Origin: Methylocystis hirsuta
GTDB taxonomy: Bacteria; Pseudomonadota; Alphaproteobacteria; Rhizobiales; Beijerinckiaceae
DNA: 64,000 nucleotides
Direction: 5' to 3'
Assembly (NCBI RefSeq): GCF_003722355.1
Contig: NZ_QWDD01000001.1
Location: 2,046,001-2,110,000 of the forward strand
Part shown: positions 19,430 through 28,335 of the stretch, piece by piece
Numbering within the stretch: position 1 is the stretch's first letter
How the letters are laid out: each line of letters begins with the position of its first letter
Program-made: the position numbers and the translations under genes
Notes under the pieces: model-generated
Seen by the model: the letters and a program-made list of their open reading frames with translations, nothing else
What the model was told of the DNA's origin: nothing
Database searches by the model: none

Positions 19430-20896
19430 ATGAATGCGCCGGCGATCGTCTGGTTTCGCAATGACTTGCGCATCTCTGACAATCCGGCGCTTACGGCGGC
19501 CGCACGAACGGGGGCGCCGCTCGTCGCCCTTTACATCCTGGACGACGAAAGTCCCGGAGAATGGCGCACCGGCGCCGCGGCGCGTTGGTGGCTGCACCAC
19601 TCTCTCAGGGCGCTGTCCGAGAGCCTCGCCGGTAGGGGCGTGACGCTGACCCTGCGCCGCGGGCGCGCTCATTATGTCTTCGAGCAGATCGTCGCCGAAA
19701 CCGGCGCCGACGCCGTCTTCTGGAACAAGCTTTACGAGCCTTGGGCGATCCGGCGAGATGCGGAACTCGAGGCGCAGCTGCGCGATGATGCTGTAAAAAC
19801 TCATTGTTTCCAAGAGTCTGTGCTCTTCGAGCCGGAGAAGCTTCGCACCAAACTGGGCGAGAACTTCCGGATGTTCACGCCTTTTTGGCGGGCCTGCCTC
19901 GCCTCGCCGCCGCCGGACCGGCCCCTTCCGGCGCCAGAAAGCCTGCACGCCGCGCCGCTTCCGCCCGACAGCGACGATCTCGACGACTGGCGGCTGCTGC
20001 CTCAGAACCCCGATTGGGCGATCGGCATGCGCAAGGTCTGGCTCGTCGGCGAGACGGCCGCGCGCGCCGAGCTTGCAGATTTCGCGCGCCACCATGTCGG
20101 CGACTACAAGGTTGAACGCGACTTCATGGGCCGCGTCGGCGTCTCCAGGCTTTCCCCGCATCTGCACTTTGGCGAATTGTCGCCGCGCGAAGTCTGGCAT
20201 GCGATCAGCGAGCCTCAGAGCATCGGCGGCGAAGCCTATCTGAGGGAGCTCGGCTGGCGGGAGTTCTGCCATCATTTGCTGATCTCCAACTGGGACCTGC
20301 CGGACCGCCCTTTGGATAGGACCTTTGAGCGCTTTCCCTATCGCGACGACGAGACGTCGCTCGACGCTTGGCGGAACGGTCAGACCGGCTATCCGCTCGT
20401 CGACGCGGCGATGCGCGAATTGTGGATCACGGGCTGGATGCACAATCGCGCGCGTCTGGTTTCGGCGAGCTTCCTGATCAAGCATTTGCTCATTGACTGG
20501 CGGAAGGGAGAGCGCTGGTTCTGGGACACGCTGGTCGACGCCGATCTCGCCAACAACAGCGCCAATTGGCAGTGGGTGGCGGGCTGCGGGGCGGACGCCG
20601 CGCCTTACTTCCGCATCTTCAATCCGGCGCTGCAGGGCGAAAAATTCGATCCGGACGGCGCTTATGTGCGCCGTTACGTGCCGGAGCTCGCCGCGCTCGA
20701 CGTCCGCTACATCCATCGTCCGTGGGCGGCGCCGGAGGACGTCTTGCGCGCGGCCGGCGTACGGTTGGGCGTCACCTATCCCCATCCAATCGTCGATCAC
20801 ACCGAAGCCCGCGAGCGCGCGCTCGCGGCTTTCGAGTCGATGCGGACCCAGCCGTCATTGCGAGAAACCGTAGCGACAAAGCCTCTGACGTCCTGA
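19430..20896 (+). CDS. phrB: Deoxyribodipyrimidine photo-lyase
   Basis: Repairs UV cyclobutane dimers using FADH and blue light. 488 residues. Antenna domain begins IVWFRNDLRISDNPAL. The FAD-binding domain has SRLSPHLHFGELSPREVW, ELGWREFCHHLL, the WMHNRARLVSASFL helix and DLANNSANWQWVAG, with Trp residues of the electron-transfer chain. ATG at 19430 chosen over a GTG 36 bases upstream because the fold starts at once. The last 14 or so residues are encoded by an intergenic repeat element (see 20853), so the C-terminus has been altered. Confidence 0.96.
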   Translation: MNAPAIVWFRNDLRISDNPALTAAARTGAPLVALYILDDESPGEWRTGAAARWWLHHSLRALSESLAGRGVTLTLRRGRAHYVFEQIVAETGADAVFWNKLYEPWAIRRDAELEAQLRDDAVKTHCFQESVLFEPEKLRTKLGENFRMFTPFWRACLASPPPDRPLPAPESLHAAPLPPDSDDLDDWRLLPQNPDWAIGMRKVWLVGETAARAELADFARHHVGDYKVERDFMGRVGVSRLSPHLHFGELSPREVWHAISEPQSIGGEAYLRELGWREFCHHLLISNWDLPDRPLDRTFERFPYRDDETSLDAWRNGQTGYPLVDAAMRELWITGWMHNRARLVSASFLIKHLLIDWRKGERWFWDTLVDADLANNSANWQWVAGCGADAAPYFRIFNPALQGEKFDPDGAYVRRYVPELAALDVRYIHRPWAAPEDVLRAAGVRLGVTYPHPIVDHTEARERALAAFESMRTQPSLRETVATKPLTS

Positions 20897-20979
20897 GCGG
20901 TCATCGGAGGAGGGGAGGCGATGAAGCGACCCGGCGACAGGCGCTGAGATCTGGATGGCTTCGCTGCGCCAGAATGACG
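20853..20979. repeat. REP-like intergenic repeat running into the 3' end of phrB
   Basis: Begins CGTCATTGCGAG, inside phrB, and ends CCAGAATGACG, with a CTGGATGGCTTCGCTGCGC block before the end. The ends form an inverted repeat (CGTCATT / AATGACG). This layout matches the CGTCATTGCGAG...CTGGATTGCTTCG...AATGACG repeats widely seen in Rhizobiales genomes. Identification is from memory of that pattern. Confidence 0.6.
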
Positions 20980-21022
20980 CGAGCGCTCGCCAATGTCGCC
21001 GCGACCCGGTAAAGCCGGCGGC

Positions 21023-22045
21023 ATGTCTCATGCCATTCATCCCTTCGAAGAAATCCGTATCCTGTTGGCGGCTTTGCCCGGCCCCGATCTGCAAGCCGCG
21101 GAGGCGGCGCGGGCGCGCGACCGCCGGCTCACCAAACCGCCCGGCGCGCTCGGCCGTCTCGAAGAGATCGTCGAATGGCTCGCAGCCTGGCAGGGCAGGG
21201 CGGAGCCCGCGATCGAGCGCCCGCTCGTCGCGGTTTTCGCCGCCAATCACGGCGTCGTGGCGCAGGGCGTTTCGGCTTTCCCGGCGAGCGTCACGCAGCA
21301 GATGGTGGCGAATTTTCTCGCTGGCGGCGCTGCGATCAATCAGATTTGCAAGTCCCATGGCGTCGGCCTGAAGGTCTATGAGCTGGCGCTCGAACGGCCG
21401 ACCGCCGACTTTACTGTGGCGCCGGCCATGGACGAGCGCGAAGCGGCGGCGACCTTCGCCTATGGGATGGAGGCGATCCAGGGCGATATTGATCTCCTCG
21501 CCCCTGGCGAGATGGGCATCGGCAATACGACGAGCGCTGCGGCGATCTATGCGGCGCTTTACGGGGGGCCGGCGTCGCGCTGGACAGGACGCGGCACGGG
21601 CCTCGATGACTCCGGGCTTTCGCGCAAGAACGCCGCGATCGACGCCGCGCTGACGCGGCATGCGCCGCATCTCGCCGATCCTCTAGAAATCCTGCGCCGG
21701 CTCGGCGGCCGGGAGATCGCGGCGATGATGGGCGCCATCGCCGCCGCCCGTCTCAACCGCATTCCCGTGGTGCTGGACGGCTATGTCGCCTGCGCCGCCG
21801 CCGCGCTGCTCCATGCGATCGCGCCCGAGTCGATCGCGCATTGCGTAGCAGGCCACGTCTCGGCGGAGGGGGCGCATCGCGACGTTCTGACGCGGCTTGG
21901 CAAGCGCCCGCTGCTCGACCTCGACATGCGGCTTGGCGAAGGCTCGGGCGCGGCGCTCGCCATCGGCCTGATCAAAGCGGCGCTCGCGTGTCATATGGAT
22001 ATGGCGACTTTTGAGAGCGCGGGCGTTTCGGAAAAATTGGAATGA
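21023..22045 (+). CDS. cobT: Nicotinate-nucleotide-dimethylbenzimidazole phosphoribosyltransferase
   Basis: Activates the lower ligand of cobalamin as alpha-ribazole phosphate. 340 residues. RDRRLTKPPGALGRLEE near the start, NHGVVAQGVSAFP for substrate binding, GEMGIGNTTSAAA for phosphate binding, and the catalytic Glu in DMRLGEGSGAALA near the C-terminus. An ATG 30 bases upstream is also in frame; the one at 21023 matches the usual start. No other cobalamin gene is near. A B12-dependent radical SAM enzyme elsewhere in the window would use the cofactor. Confidence 0.95.
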   Translation: MSHAIHPFEEIRILLAALPGPDLQAAEAARARDRRLTKPPGALGRLEEIVEWLAAWQGRAEPAIERPLVAVFAANHGVVAQGVSAFPASVTQQMVANFLAGGAAINQICKSHGVGLKVYELALERPTADFTVAPAMDEREAAATFAYGMEAIQGDIDLLAPGEMGIGNTTSAAAIYAALYGGPASRWTGRGTGLDDSGLSRKNAAIDAALTRHAPHLADPLEILRRLGGREIAAMMGAIAAARLNRIPVVLDGYVACAAAALLHAIAPESIAHCVAGHVSAEGAHRDVLTRLGKRPLLDLDMRLGEGSGAALAIGLIKAALACHMDMATFESAGVSEKLE

Positions 22046-22133
22046 TTCATGGATGGCCAGCCGCTTGCTCTCAAGAAACTGTCACATCCGCAGCGCATTG
22101 AAGTCAAAACCGACCCCTGAGGAGCGCGGTTGC

Positions 22134-23081
22134 ATGAACCCCAATCTTACATCCGCCTACGCGGCCGTGATCTTGATGGCGGCGCTTGCGGCGGCGCTGC
22201 CTTTTCATCTCAGTCGGATCCTGGGTCCGCAGCGGCTGCTTCATGCGGCCTATGCCGCCGCCGCCCTGGGATTGTTTTATCTACTGGGCGCGACCGCCTT
22301 CGGCTGGACGTTCGACCGGCAAGACGCGCTGCTTTGGGTCTACCTCGCGCTTTTCCTTCTCGCGGCGAGCATCGCGACGCGTCGGCGCATGATGCTCGGC
22401 GCAATCGGGCTGCCCTGGCTTTCGGCGCTGATCCAGCTCGGGGTCGTCGCTTACATGTTTGCGCCGGATTCGTTTCGAAAGCCGCCGGTGACGGCGGCGC
22501 TGTTCCTGTATTTTCTGTTCGAGGCGCTCGTCTGGCTGCGCGGCCGCGAGCCGCAGGAGCCAGCAGAGTCTCTGGGAGCGAGCGATCGCGCGCTGCCGCC
22601 GCTGTTCCCGCCCCAGCGCCATCGTGGCGTCGCGGAAGCTTCACTGGCGGCCGCAGCGATCGCCATCGCCTTTCTGCTCGTCGCGGGCCCGCAAGCGGCG
22701 CATATCGGTGCGGAGTCAGAATCGGCGCAGCAGCAAGAGCAGCAAATCGAAGAAACTGCGGCGAGCGGCGTAACGACGAACAGCGAGGAGCCCGCTTCAG
22801 AGGCCGCTCCATCTGCGACCGACGAAGCGCCGAAGACAGAGAGCCGGGAAAGCGCGCCGGCGCAAGCCGCGGGCCATACGCCTGTCGAGTCTCCGGCGAC
22901 CGTGGCGAAGGACCCAGGAATCTATACGGCGCGCGCAGGCGACACGTTTAAATCCATCGCCAAACGTCTCTATGGCGCAACAAGCAAATGGCGCGCGATC
23001 GCCGAGCTCAATCCCGATCTGAAGTCGAAAAAGTTGCGCGCGGGTCAGCTCGTCAACCTGCCGCCGGCGCCGACGCGGTGA
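22134..23081 (+). CDS. Membrane-anchored LysM-domain protein
   Basis: 315 residues. About five transmembrane helices fill the first half (residues 5-190), followed by a low-complexity Glu/Ala/Gln/Ser-rich linker and a C-terminal LysM domain (about 265-311: YTARAGDTFKSIAKRLYG, then LNPDL and LRAGQLVNLP). LysM binds peptidoglycan, so the linker probably spans the periplasm. GAGGAGCG fixes the start. Specific role unknown. Confidence 0.85.
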   Translation: MNPNLTSAYAAVILMAALAAALPFHLSRILGPQRLLHAAYAAAALGLFYLLGATAFGWTFDRQDALLWVYLALFLLAASIATRRRMMLGAIGLPWLSALIQLGVVAYMFAPDSFRKPPVTAALFLYFLFEALVWLRGREPQEPAESLGASDRALPPLFPPQRHRGVAEASLAAAAIAIAFLLVAGPQAAHIGAESESAQQQEQQIEETAASGVTTNSEEPASEAAPSATDEAPKTESRESAPAQAAGHTPVESPATVAKDPGIYTARAGDTFKSIAKRLYGATSKWRAIAELNPDLKSKKLRAGQLVNLPPAPTR

Positions 23082-23166
23082 TAAGTGAACGCCCAAGTCA
23101 CGGCGGCGCCTGTCGAACCGCCGTGACGTCTCTGATTTTGCGCTTGCCGATCGGCTCCGCGCCAAA

Positions 23167-23547
23167 TCAGCACATGCAGAGCGCTTCGGAGGCTTGATCG
23201 TTCCAGCGGTCGCCGACGTAACGGTAGCTTCTGTTGGAGCGAAATCTCGCGCCGCCCTGATTGACGTGCTGCCACAACGTGAGCGTGCATCCGTTCTTAA
23301 CGCGGAAAGACGAGACGTGATCGTTCCAAGACGGATTGTAAATCGTGCTTTCGCACCCGCCGCCGTGGCCGTTCGTCGTGCATCCGAGGCTTTCGCCGCG
23401 CACCATCTTCATGCGCTCAAAATTGTGGAGCGTATAGCCGGAGCCGCCATAGTCTCGATGCTGGAAAATGCGGCAGGTCGCTTGCGCGCTGGCCGGAAAA
23501 AACAAGAGGGCCGCCGTAACGGCGGCCGCTGTATAGCAAGCCTTCAT
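23167..23547 (-). CDS. Secreted beta/gamma-crystallin-fold protein (peptidase inhibitor I36-like)
   Basis: 126 residues with a signal peptide (1-23, ending SAQA). The mature part carries crystallin Greek-key signatures, CRIFQHRDYGGSGYTL and a second LWQHVNQGGARFRS, and six cysteines suggesting disulfides. This architecture occurs in I36-type peptidase inhibitors and calcium-binding microbial crystallins. Which of the two is not decidable here. Confidence 0.8.
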   Translation of the reverse strand: MKACYTAAAVTAALLFFPASAQATCRIFQHRDYGGSGYTLHNFERMKMVRGESLGCTTNGHGGGCESTIYNPSWNDHVSSFRVKNGCTLTLWQHVNQGGARFRSNRSYRYVGDRWNDQASEALCMC

Positions 23548-23626
23548 CTCAAACTCTCCGAAAAAGAAATTTAAATAGTCCGCATCTTCCGGTTAACGTG
23601 CCGCGTTCTGATTGGTTCCGCGTCCT

Positions 23627-23741
23627 AGATCACGCTGCATTTGGGCGGAATCGCCCAAATGCAGATAAATTGATCGATTCCAAAGTTTAGAGCGCGCTCT
23701 ACGCGAAAAACCGGTTCCCACTTTTTCGCAGCGCGCTCTAG
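23627..23741. repeat. Intergenic repeat, family A copy 1
   Basis: Contains an 8-bp hairpin TTGGGCGG..TCGCCCAA, then AATGCAGAT..TGATCGA, AGAGCGCGCTCT, and a CGAAAAA..TTTTTCG pair, and ends GCGCGCTCTAG. The same order occurs at 29287-29404. Its CTAG end supplies the TAG stop of the cyclo-ligase gene on the minus strand. Confidence 0.75.
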
Positions 23742-24340
23742 GCGACAGCGGTTGCGAACCGCAGCGTCTCCTGCTCGGTCATGAGGGCGTCGAGCCGCTG
23801 GTCATGCGGTTCGATCGGCACATGGTCGGCTTCCTGGCAGGAATAGGCGACGCCGACGGCGACGACCGGCTTATTGGCGCGAAGCGCAGAGAGCGTGGCG
23901 TCATAGATGCCGCCGCCATAGCCGAGCCGAAAACCGCGCCGATCGAAGGCGGCGAGCGGCGAAAACACAATATCGGGGTCGTATGCAGGCTTGTCGTCCG
24001 AAGGCTCCGATAGGCCGAACGGCCCTTTGACGAGGTCGTCGCCAGGCGCGAAGGCGCGAAAGACCAAGGGTTGACGCACCTTGTGCATCACCGGCAACGT
24101 CACGCGATAGCCTTCGGCGGCAAGCGCATCGATGAGCGAACGCGTGTTCAACTCGCTGCGGATTGGCCAATAGACGGAAACGACAGGCGGCGCGCTCAGT
24201 TTCGCATCGCGCGCAAAGCCGGCGACCAGCGCGACGCCCCGGCGTGCGACGGACGCGGCCGCCTCATGCGCTTCGTGCGGCGCGATGAGATCGCGGCGCG
24301 CCAGCGAACGGCGTCGCAGCTCGGCTTTCAAATCGCTCAT
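23738..24340 (-). CDS. 5-formyltetrahydrofolate cyclo-ligase
   Basis: ATP-dependent conversion of 5-formyl-THF to 5,10-methenyl-THF. 200 residues. N-terminal KAELRRRSLARRDLI (ATP-binding Arg/Lys), SVYWPIRSELNTRSL in the middle, and the phosphate-binding FRLGYGGGIYDATL close to the C-terminus. The frame runs open far upstream, but that part overlaps the probable 6S RNA, so the ATG at 24340 is used. Location just after 6S RNA mirrors the ssrS-ygfA order of gammaproteobacteria. Confidence 0.94.
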   Translation of the reverse strand: MSDLKAELRRRSLARRDLIAPHEAHEAAASVARRGVALVAGFARDAKLSAPPVVSVYWPIRSELNTRSLIDALAAEGYRVTLPVMHKVRQPLVFRAFAPGDDLVKGPFGLSEPSDDKPAYDPDIVFSPLAAFDRRGFRLGYGGGIYDATLSALRANKPVVAVGVAYSCQEADHVPIEPHDQRLDALMTEQETLRFATAVA

Positions 24341-24345
24341 GCGAG

Positions 24346-24495
24346 AGCAATAACAGGGAAGGAGAGTGCGGGCCACAAGAGCCGTGGGACATCGATCCCG
24401 GGAACCTACAACGTAGGTGGGCGCCATATGACCAAGCCCACGGGCGAGGCCAGGGACAGCTCCCATAAGGATCGATAAGGCCCCGGGGAATAATA
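24346..24495 (-). ncRNA. ssrS: Probable 6S RNA (SsrS)
   Basis: Lies directly upstream of the cyclo-ligase gene on the same strand, the classic 6S position. On the minus strand it can form a long rod: GGGAG near the 5' end against CTCTCC near the 3' end, CCGTGGG (24443-24437) against CCCACGG (24388-24382), and an inner hairpin ACCTAC-GTT-GTAGGT (24418-24404). The central GGCGCCCACCTACGTTGTAG block resembles alphaproteobacterial 6S sequences as I recall them. Ends are approximate. Confidence 0.72.
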
Positions 24496-24575
24496 GTCCT
24501 GCACGCACCCCGCAGCGCCGCTTGATGAATGTAGCGCCGCGCGCGGCCGCGCGCCAGTGGCGTCTGAGAGATTCG

Positions 24576-25298
24576 CTAGGCGAGCGCCAACTCCATTGGC
24601 GCGGATTTCTCGCGTTCTTTTCTATCCGCAGGGAGACGCTCGATCCGCGTCAGCGTAAACAGCCCGAAGGGCGCCAGCGGGCGGCGCTCGATGAGCTTCA
24701 TTTGGGGGTTCTGGTCGATCCAGTCGCCGATGATCGACCAGGGAAATTGCGGACGCCAGCCGAGCTTGGGAGCCATATGGCGGTCGAGCCACGCCTCAAA
24801 CAGCGCGATGGCGTCGTCCTTGCCGCTCACATGATTGACGAGCACGATCTCGCCGCCCGGCCGAAGCACGCGCGCGAGTTCGTCGAGCATGGCTTGCGGC
24901 TCCGGCACCACCGTCAGGACGTAAGGCGCGACGACGCAGGCGAAACTCGCGTCGGAGAACGCCATGCGCGTCGCGTCCATCTTCACGAGGCCGGCGACAT
25001 GGGAGAGGCGCTCGCGGCGCACGCGCTGCGCCGCGCGGCGCAACATCGGCTCCGACAGATCGACGCCGATGACCTGCGTGTTGGACGCAAACATCGGCAG
25101 TTCGAGTCCCGTGCCGACGCCGACGTCGAGGATCGGTCCGTGCGCCTTCGACGCCGCGGCGGCGGCGGCGCGGCGGCCGGGCTTCAGCAGCGTCGCAAAG
25201 GTCAAATCGTAGATCGGCGCCCAGCGTGCGTAGGCGGCCTCGACATTGCCGTTGTCGAGCGTTTCGACTTCGCGCAAAAAATTCCTTGCTTCGCTCAT
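24576..25298 (-). CDS. Class I SAM methyltransferase, PmtA-like (possible phosphatidylethanolamine N-methyltransferase)
   Basis: 240 residues. Starts at an ATGA overlap with the end of mnmA, so translation is coupled. [12 protein letters not shown] at about 22-33, motif [12 protein letters not shown], then [26 protein letters not shown] and [12 protein letters not shown]. The YARWAPIYD opening and motif I resemble Rhodobacter-type PmtA, which methylates phosphatidylethanolamine to phosphatidylcholine. A UbiE-like role on another substrate cannot be excluded. Confidence 0.8.
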   Translation of the reverse strand: MSEARNFLREVETLDNGNVEAAYARWAPIYDLTFATLLKPGRRAAAAAASKAHGPILDVGVGTGLELPMFASNTQVIGVDLSEPMLRRAAQRVRRERLSHVAGLVKMDATRMAFSDASFACVVAPYVLTVVPEPQAMLDELARVLRPGGEIVLVNHVSGKDDAIALFEAWLDRHMAPKLGWRPQFPWSIIGDWIDQNPQMKLIERRPLAPFGLFTLTRIERLPADRKEREKSAPMELALA

Positions 25299-26524
25299 CG
25301 AGGAGCCCTTCGCGCTTCTGCGGCGCGCAGCGGCGGCGCCTTTGATGCCATCATGATCGCGGGCTCGATCGCGGCGATAAATCCGCCGCCGAGCACGCGC
25401 GCTTCGTTTTCGTCGGCGTCGTAGAAGACGCACGCCTGCCCCGGCGAGACGCCGAATTCGCTTGCCGCGAAGACCACCAGCGCGCCGCCGTCGCCGTCCG
25501 CGATCACCCGCGCCGGAACCGGCGGCCGCGTCGAGCGCACGCGCGCCATGATGTCGATGCCCTCGGGCGGCAGCGAAGAGAATGCGCCCTCGCCAATCCA
25601 GTTGACGTCGCGTAGCCGCACCGCGCGCGTGTCCAGCGCCTCGCGCGGGCCGACCACGACCTGAGCCTTCGCGGCGTCAAGGCGCAAGACGTAAAGCGGC
25701 TCCGCGTCGCGGCCGGCGACTTTTGCGCCCAGCCCTAGGCCACGGCGCTGCCCGATGGTGTAGTGGATGACGCCCGCGTGGCGCCCCAGCACACGGCCGT
25801 CGAGATGCACGATTTCGCCGGGCACCACCGAAGCGGGCGCAAGCTTCTCGACGACGTCTGTATAGCGTCCCGTTGGCACAAAGCAGATGTCCTGGCTGTC
25901 CGGCTTATCGGCGACCTCGAGTCCGAAGCGGCGGGCCATGTCGCGAACTTCGGCCTTGGCGTAGTCGCCGAGCGGAAAGCGCAGCATCCGCAGCTGCTCG
26001 CGCGTCGTCGCGAACAGGAAATAGCTCTGGTCGCGCGCCGCATCCTTGGCGCGGTAGAGCGCGCGGCCGCCGCGTCCGTCGTCGCGGGCGGAAATATAAT
26101 GGCCGGTCGCGAGCGCGTGCGCGCCGAGGTCCTTTGCCGTCTCCATAAGATCGGCGAATTTGATGAACTGGTTGCAGGCGATGCAGGGCACGGGAGTCTC
26201 GCCGCTGGCGTAGCTCGCGGCGAATTCGTCAATCACCTTCTCGCGAAACTTGCTCTCGTAATCGAGGACGAAGTGCGGAACGCCGAGTCGCGCCGCAACA
26301 TTGCGCGCATCGTGAATGTCGCGCCCGGCGCAGCAGGCGCCCTTGCGGTGCGTGGCTTCGCCGTGATCATAAAGCTGCATCGTGACGCCCACGACGTCGT
26401 AGCCCTGCTCCTTCAGCAGCGCGGCGACCACGCTCGAGTCGACGCCGCCCGACATGGCGACGACGACGCGCGTCTCGCGCGGCGAGGAAGGCTGCGACGC
26501 ATGATCCGATACGCTATTCGTCAT
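25295..26524 (-). CDS. mnmA: tRNA-specific 2-thiouridylase MnmA
   Basis: Thiolates U34 of Lys, Glu and Gln tRNAs. 409 residues. PP-loop SGGVDSS at 25-31, GACCAGRDI, the catalytic Cys in [10 protein letters not shown] near residue 112, and its partner in DSQDICFVP near 213. The [13 protein letters not shown] signature follows. C-terminal extension of about 15 basic residues. Divergent from prs, with 239 bases between them that must hold both promoters. Confidence 0.96.
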   Translation of the reverse strand: MTNSVSDHASQPSSPRETRVVVAMSGGVDSSVVAALLKEQGYDVVGVTMQLYDHGEATHRKGACCAGRDIHDARNVAARLGVPHFVLDYESKFREKVIDEFAASYASGETPVPCIACNQFIKFADLMETAKDLGAHALATGHYISARDDGRGGRALYRAKDAARDQSYFLFATTREQLRMLRFPLGDYAKAEVRDMARRFGLEVADKPDSQDICFVPTGRYTDVVEKLAPASVVPGEIVHLDGRVLGRHAGVIHYTIGQRRGLGLGAKVAGRDAEPLYVLRLDAAKAQVVVGPREALDTRAVRLRDVNWIGEGAFSSLPPEGIDIMARVRSTRPPVPARVIADGDGGALVVFAASEFGVSPGQACVFYDADENEARVLGGGFIAAIEPAIMMASKAPPLRAAEARRAPR

Positions 26525-26763
26525 TTACGGAAGCGACGCCTGTCTAGCACGGAAAGTGGGCGAGATGGGTGGAGGCGCGAAAATCAAGCGCCCGGCCGCC
26601 GCGCATCGGTGAGGCCGCTGTCACCATTTAGAGCATTACCCGTCCAAGAGGCAATCCTGTCGAAATTTTTCGACCGAGAAAGCCGCCATCCCGGCGTCAT
26701 ATTGTTCGCAGCCGCCATCGCTGCTATGACGCCGCGGCGTTTCAGGCGCGGGGATGGATCTTG

Positions 26764-27705
26764 ATGGCGGCGATGAAACTCCTGGCGGGCAACTCCAACA
26801 GGCCGCTCGCGGAGGCGATCGCCGCTCACCTCGGCGTTCCGCTTTGTCGCGCCCAGGTTCGCCGCTTCGCCGACCAGGAAATCTGGGTCGAAATCCTGGA
26901 GAATGTGCGCGGGCAGGACACGTTCGTGATCCAGTCCACATCCGCGCCGGCCAACGACCATCTGATGGAGCTGCTGATCATGATCGACGCGCTGCGCCGC
27001 GCCTCAGCGCGTCGCATCACGGCGGTCATTCCCTATTTCGGCTACGCCCGCCAGGACCGCAAACAGGGACCGCGCACGCCGATCTCGGCCAAGCTTGTCA
27101 GCAATCTGATCACGCGGGCGGGCGCGGACCGCGTTCTGACCGTGGATCTGCACGCCGGTCAGGTTCAGGGCTTCTTTGACATTCCAACGGATAATCTCTT
27201 CGCCGCGCCGGTCATCGTGGCGGACATTAAGTCGCACCTCGAGCTCAAGAATGTCATGGTTGTGTCGCCGGACGTCGGCGGCGTGGTGCGCGCGCGGGCG
27301 CTGGCGAAGCGCATCGACGCGCCGCTCGCCATCGTCGACAAGCGCCGCGAGCGCGCCGGCGACTCCGAGGTCATGAACATCATCGGCGACGTGAGCGGCC
27401 ACAATTGCATCCTCATCGACGACATCGTCGACTCGGGCGGAACGCTGTGCAACGCCGCCGAAGCCCTGCTCGCGGCGGGCGCCGGCTCCGTCTACGCCTT
27501 CATCACCCATGGCGTGCTGTCGGGCGCGGCGGCGGAGCGCATCGCCAACTCGAAGCTGAAGCAGCTCGTCGTCACCGACACGATCCGCGCGACGGCCGCG
27601 GTCGAAGCCGCCCCCAACATTCGCGTCATTCCGATCGGCCATCTGATCGGCGAGGCGATCGCCCGCACGGCGCGGGAGGAAAGCGTTTCGAGCCTGTTCG
27701 ATTAG
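26764..27705 (+). CDS. prs: Ribose-phosphate pyrophosphokinase
   Basis: Makes PRPP from ribose 5-phosphate and ATP. 313 residues. [10 protein letters not shown] near the start, [17 protein letters not shown] flexible loop region, [16 protein letters not shown] and the PRPP loop [20 protein letters not shown] directly before and a second ATG nine bases later are alternative starts; GGGGATGG upstream fits the first ATG best. Confidence 0.95.
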   Translation: MAAMKLLAGNSNRPLAEAIAAHLGVPLCRAQVRRFADQEIWVEILENVRGQDTFVIQSTSAPANDHLMELLIMIDALRRASARRITAVIPYFGYARQDRKQGPRTPISAKLVSNLITRAGADRVLTVDLHAGQVQGFFDIPTDNLFAAPVIVADIKSHLELKNVMVVSPDVGGVVRARALAKRIDAPLAIVDKRRERAGDSEVMNIIGDVSGHNCILIDDIVDSGGTLCNAAEALLAAGAGSVYAFITHGVLSGAAAERIANSKLKQLVVTDTIRATAAVEAAPNIRVIPIGHLIGEAIARTAREESVSSLFD

Positions 27706-27752
27706 GCCTTCCGCGAGGATAGGGCACGGGGCGGCTTTCTCGGCCAATCGAG

Positions 27753-28208
27753 TCAATAAGACTCCGAGCGGAAGCTCGCACGCAGGACGGTGAGGCAAGC
27801 CCCGGCGAAACCGAAGCTGGTCGTTACGATGCTCGCCATGAGATAGAGCCTGAACACGTTCGGACCCCAGCCTTCAGCCGGCGGGCCGTCGAGGATTGGA
27901 AACGCCGCCTGCAAGATAAACAGGCTCGAATTGGTGAATGCGCCCACGACCATTGCCCAACGCACGGGCCAGGCGAAAGGAATTCGCGTTCCGTAGAAGC
28001 CGAGCAGGAGCGCGCTCATCAGCAGGAAGTCGATATGGGCCTGCAAGACGCGCGAGAATTTTCCGGGAAAGATCGCCGACATGAGCGGCGCTTCCATCCT
28101 GAGCGCCACCAGACACCAGGCCAGAACGAGCGCGACGAGCACCCACAGGGCGGCGCCCCTTAGCAAAATAATGTTGTTTTCTTGGACCGATCGCGCGTTT
28201 TGACTCAT
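27753..28208 (-). CDS. Four-helix membrane protein, possibly styrene-oxide-isomerase/HabA-like
   Basis: 151 residues with four transmembrane segments and almost no soluble part. Start set by AGGA seven bases before the ATG at 28208. The helix 2 motif LQAHIDFLLMSALLLG and helix 3 FTNSSLFILQAAF are reminiscent of the His- and Asn-bearing helices of styrene oxide isomerase and hydroxylaminobenzene mutase. That link rests on a few residues only. Divergent from an AraC-type regulator over 127 bases, which suggests the regulator controls it. Confidence 0.7.
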   Translation of the reverse strand: MSQNARSVQENNIILLRGAALWVLVALVLAWCLVALRMEAPLMSAIFPGKFSRVLQAHIDFLLMSALLLGFYGTRIPFAWPVRWAMVVGAFTNSSLFILQAAFPILDGPPAEGWGPNVFRLYLMASIVTTSFGFAGACLTVLRASFRSESY

Positions 28209-28335
28209 TTGACATTCCTGCCGATTTCGGCGGTTCGCCGCAGGGCGGATATGCAACATTCATCGAATCAATGCTTGACCGAGGCGGCTGAAAAACTTGT
28301 CTGAAATGGATCTGCCGGGCGTAAGGCGGGAGTCG

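Noticed and set aside
20900..21022. B12 riboswitch upstream of cobT
   Set aside because: The gap is only about 125 bases and is occupied by a repeat element; no B12-box sequence (GCCACTG) seen.
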